From: Bacteroidaceae bacterium
Lineage (GTDB): Bacteria > Bacteroidota > Bacteroidia > Bacteroidales > Bacteroidaceae
DNA length: 6,022 bases
Assembly (NCBI GenBank): GCA_900768625.1
Contig: CAAGDO010000081.1
Span: forward strand, 1 to 6,022
Reading direction: 5' to 3'
Shown: positions 5,721-6,022 of the stretch, piece by piece
Layout of the letters: each line of letters starts with the position of its first letter
How positions within the stretch are numbered: position 1 is the first letter of the stretch
Notes under the pieces: model-generated
The model's database searches: none
What the model was told of the DNA's origin: nothing
The model's input: the letters and a program-made list of their open reading frames with translations, nothing else
Made by a program: the position numbers and the translations under genes

Positions 5721-6022
5721 GTGGATGACGGGAAAGGTTGGTGAGACTTTACCCACGAGGATGAAAAACGTATGATTGCTGTTCGGTGAAATCCGATGAA
5801 CCGTAACTCTGTGCTGCAGTTTCATATTTCCTGACTTCATCACTTTTTTGTCCCATTAGATTGCGTGCGTTGAAAATCAGCGAGTTACGTATTCCAATCG
5901 GGTGGCTCAGGGTGACGCATTGACGAACAGGACGCAAATTGAATTTTTACAGAACACCCTGAATAGGCTTTTTGAGCGTGCTCTGCACGCTGTTCTTTTC
6001 ACGTTAATGGCCGCCAAAGCCA
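5721..6022. other. Intergenic region, no gene recognised
   Basis: I find no ORF with recognisable protein features on either strand, and no tRNA or CRISPR pattern. There are two spaced 8-bp perfect inverted repeats: CGTAACTC/GAGTTACG (5802-5809/5882-5889) and TCAGGGTG/CACCCTGA (5907-5914/5955-5962). Both are about as frequent as chance would allow at these distances. An ATG at 6007 opens a frame reading MAAKA up to the window edge. It could be the start of the next gene, but five codons are not evidence. Confidence 0.5.
5975..5999 (+). terminator. Weak terminator-like hairpin
   Basis: AGCGTGC (5975-5981) and GCACGCT (5985-5991) form a perfect 7-bp, GC-rich stem with a 3-base TCT loop, followed by GTTCTTTTC. 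The T-tract is interrupted, and no gene immediately upstream on this strand needs it. It may instead be a leader hairpin of a gene starting near 6007, or chance. Confidence 0.3.

Noticed and set aside
5646..5937. Two minus-strand open frames after nifJ (65 and 62 codons)
   Set aside because: One runs through the nifJ terminator hairpin, they overlap each other in different frames, and neither resembles a known protein.
6007..6022. ATG with MAAKA reading to the window edge as the start of a downstream gene
   Set aside because: Only five codons are visible, with no promoter box nearby, so it cannot be supported from this window.

Overview
The window looks like chromosomal DNA from an anaerobic Bacteroidales bacterium, most likely Prevotella or a close relative. 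Three things support this. Neither gene has a Shine-Dalgarno sequence, and both have A-rich upstream stretches. Two matches to the Bacteroidetes -7 box TAnnTTTG precede the first gene. That gene belongs to an AAA-type ATPase family typical of Bacteroidetes, ending in IPLWLFGFLY. The assignment rests on motifs and memory of families, not on a database search.

Layout. Bases 1-106 are the right-hand part of a repeat element cut by the window edge (copy A). Bases 107-426 hold two tandem candidate promoters, an inverted repeat overlapping the first of them, and a leader hairpin. A 396-residue AAA-family protein follows at 427-1617. Four bases after its stop lies a 193-bp imperfect palindrome (copy B, 1622-1814), whose right half is about 92% identical to copy A. 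A 29-bp miniature relative (copy C, 1895-1923) lies 80 bp further on. The large gene at 2063-5620 encodes pyruvate:ferredoxin/flavodoxin oxidoreductase (nifJ, PFOR), with all expected cluster and cofactor residues. It ends in a strong intrinsic terminator at 5671-5716. The last 300 bases hold no gene I can support.

How the parts relate. PFOR is a central catabolic enzyme: it oxidises pyruvate to acetyl-CoA and CO2 and passes electrons to ferredoxin or flavodoxin. Nothing links it functionally to the ATPase gene. The repeats and the independent promoters suggest that the ATPase gene is an accessory unit beside a housekeeping gene.

Most notable points. (1) The AAA-family protein keeps its full length and scaffold, but the Walker A lysine is arginine, the Walker B glutamate is glutamine, and the C-terminal conserved acidic motif is altered. 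It may be a pseudo-ATPase. (2) A MITE-like element family with termini GAAGTCGTCT(A/G)AACTTTT brackets this gene. Two copies are flanked exactly by 3-bp direct repeats (GGA/GGA and ATG/ATG), which suggests transposition.
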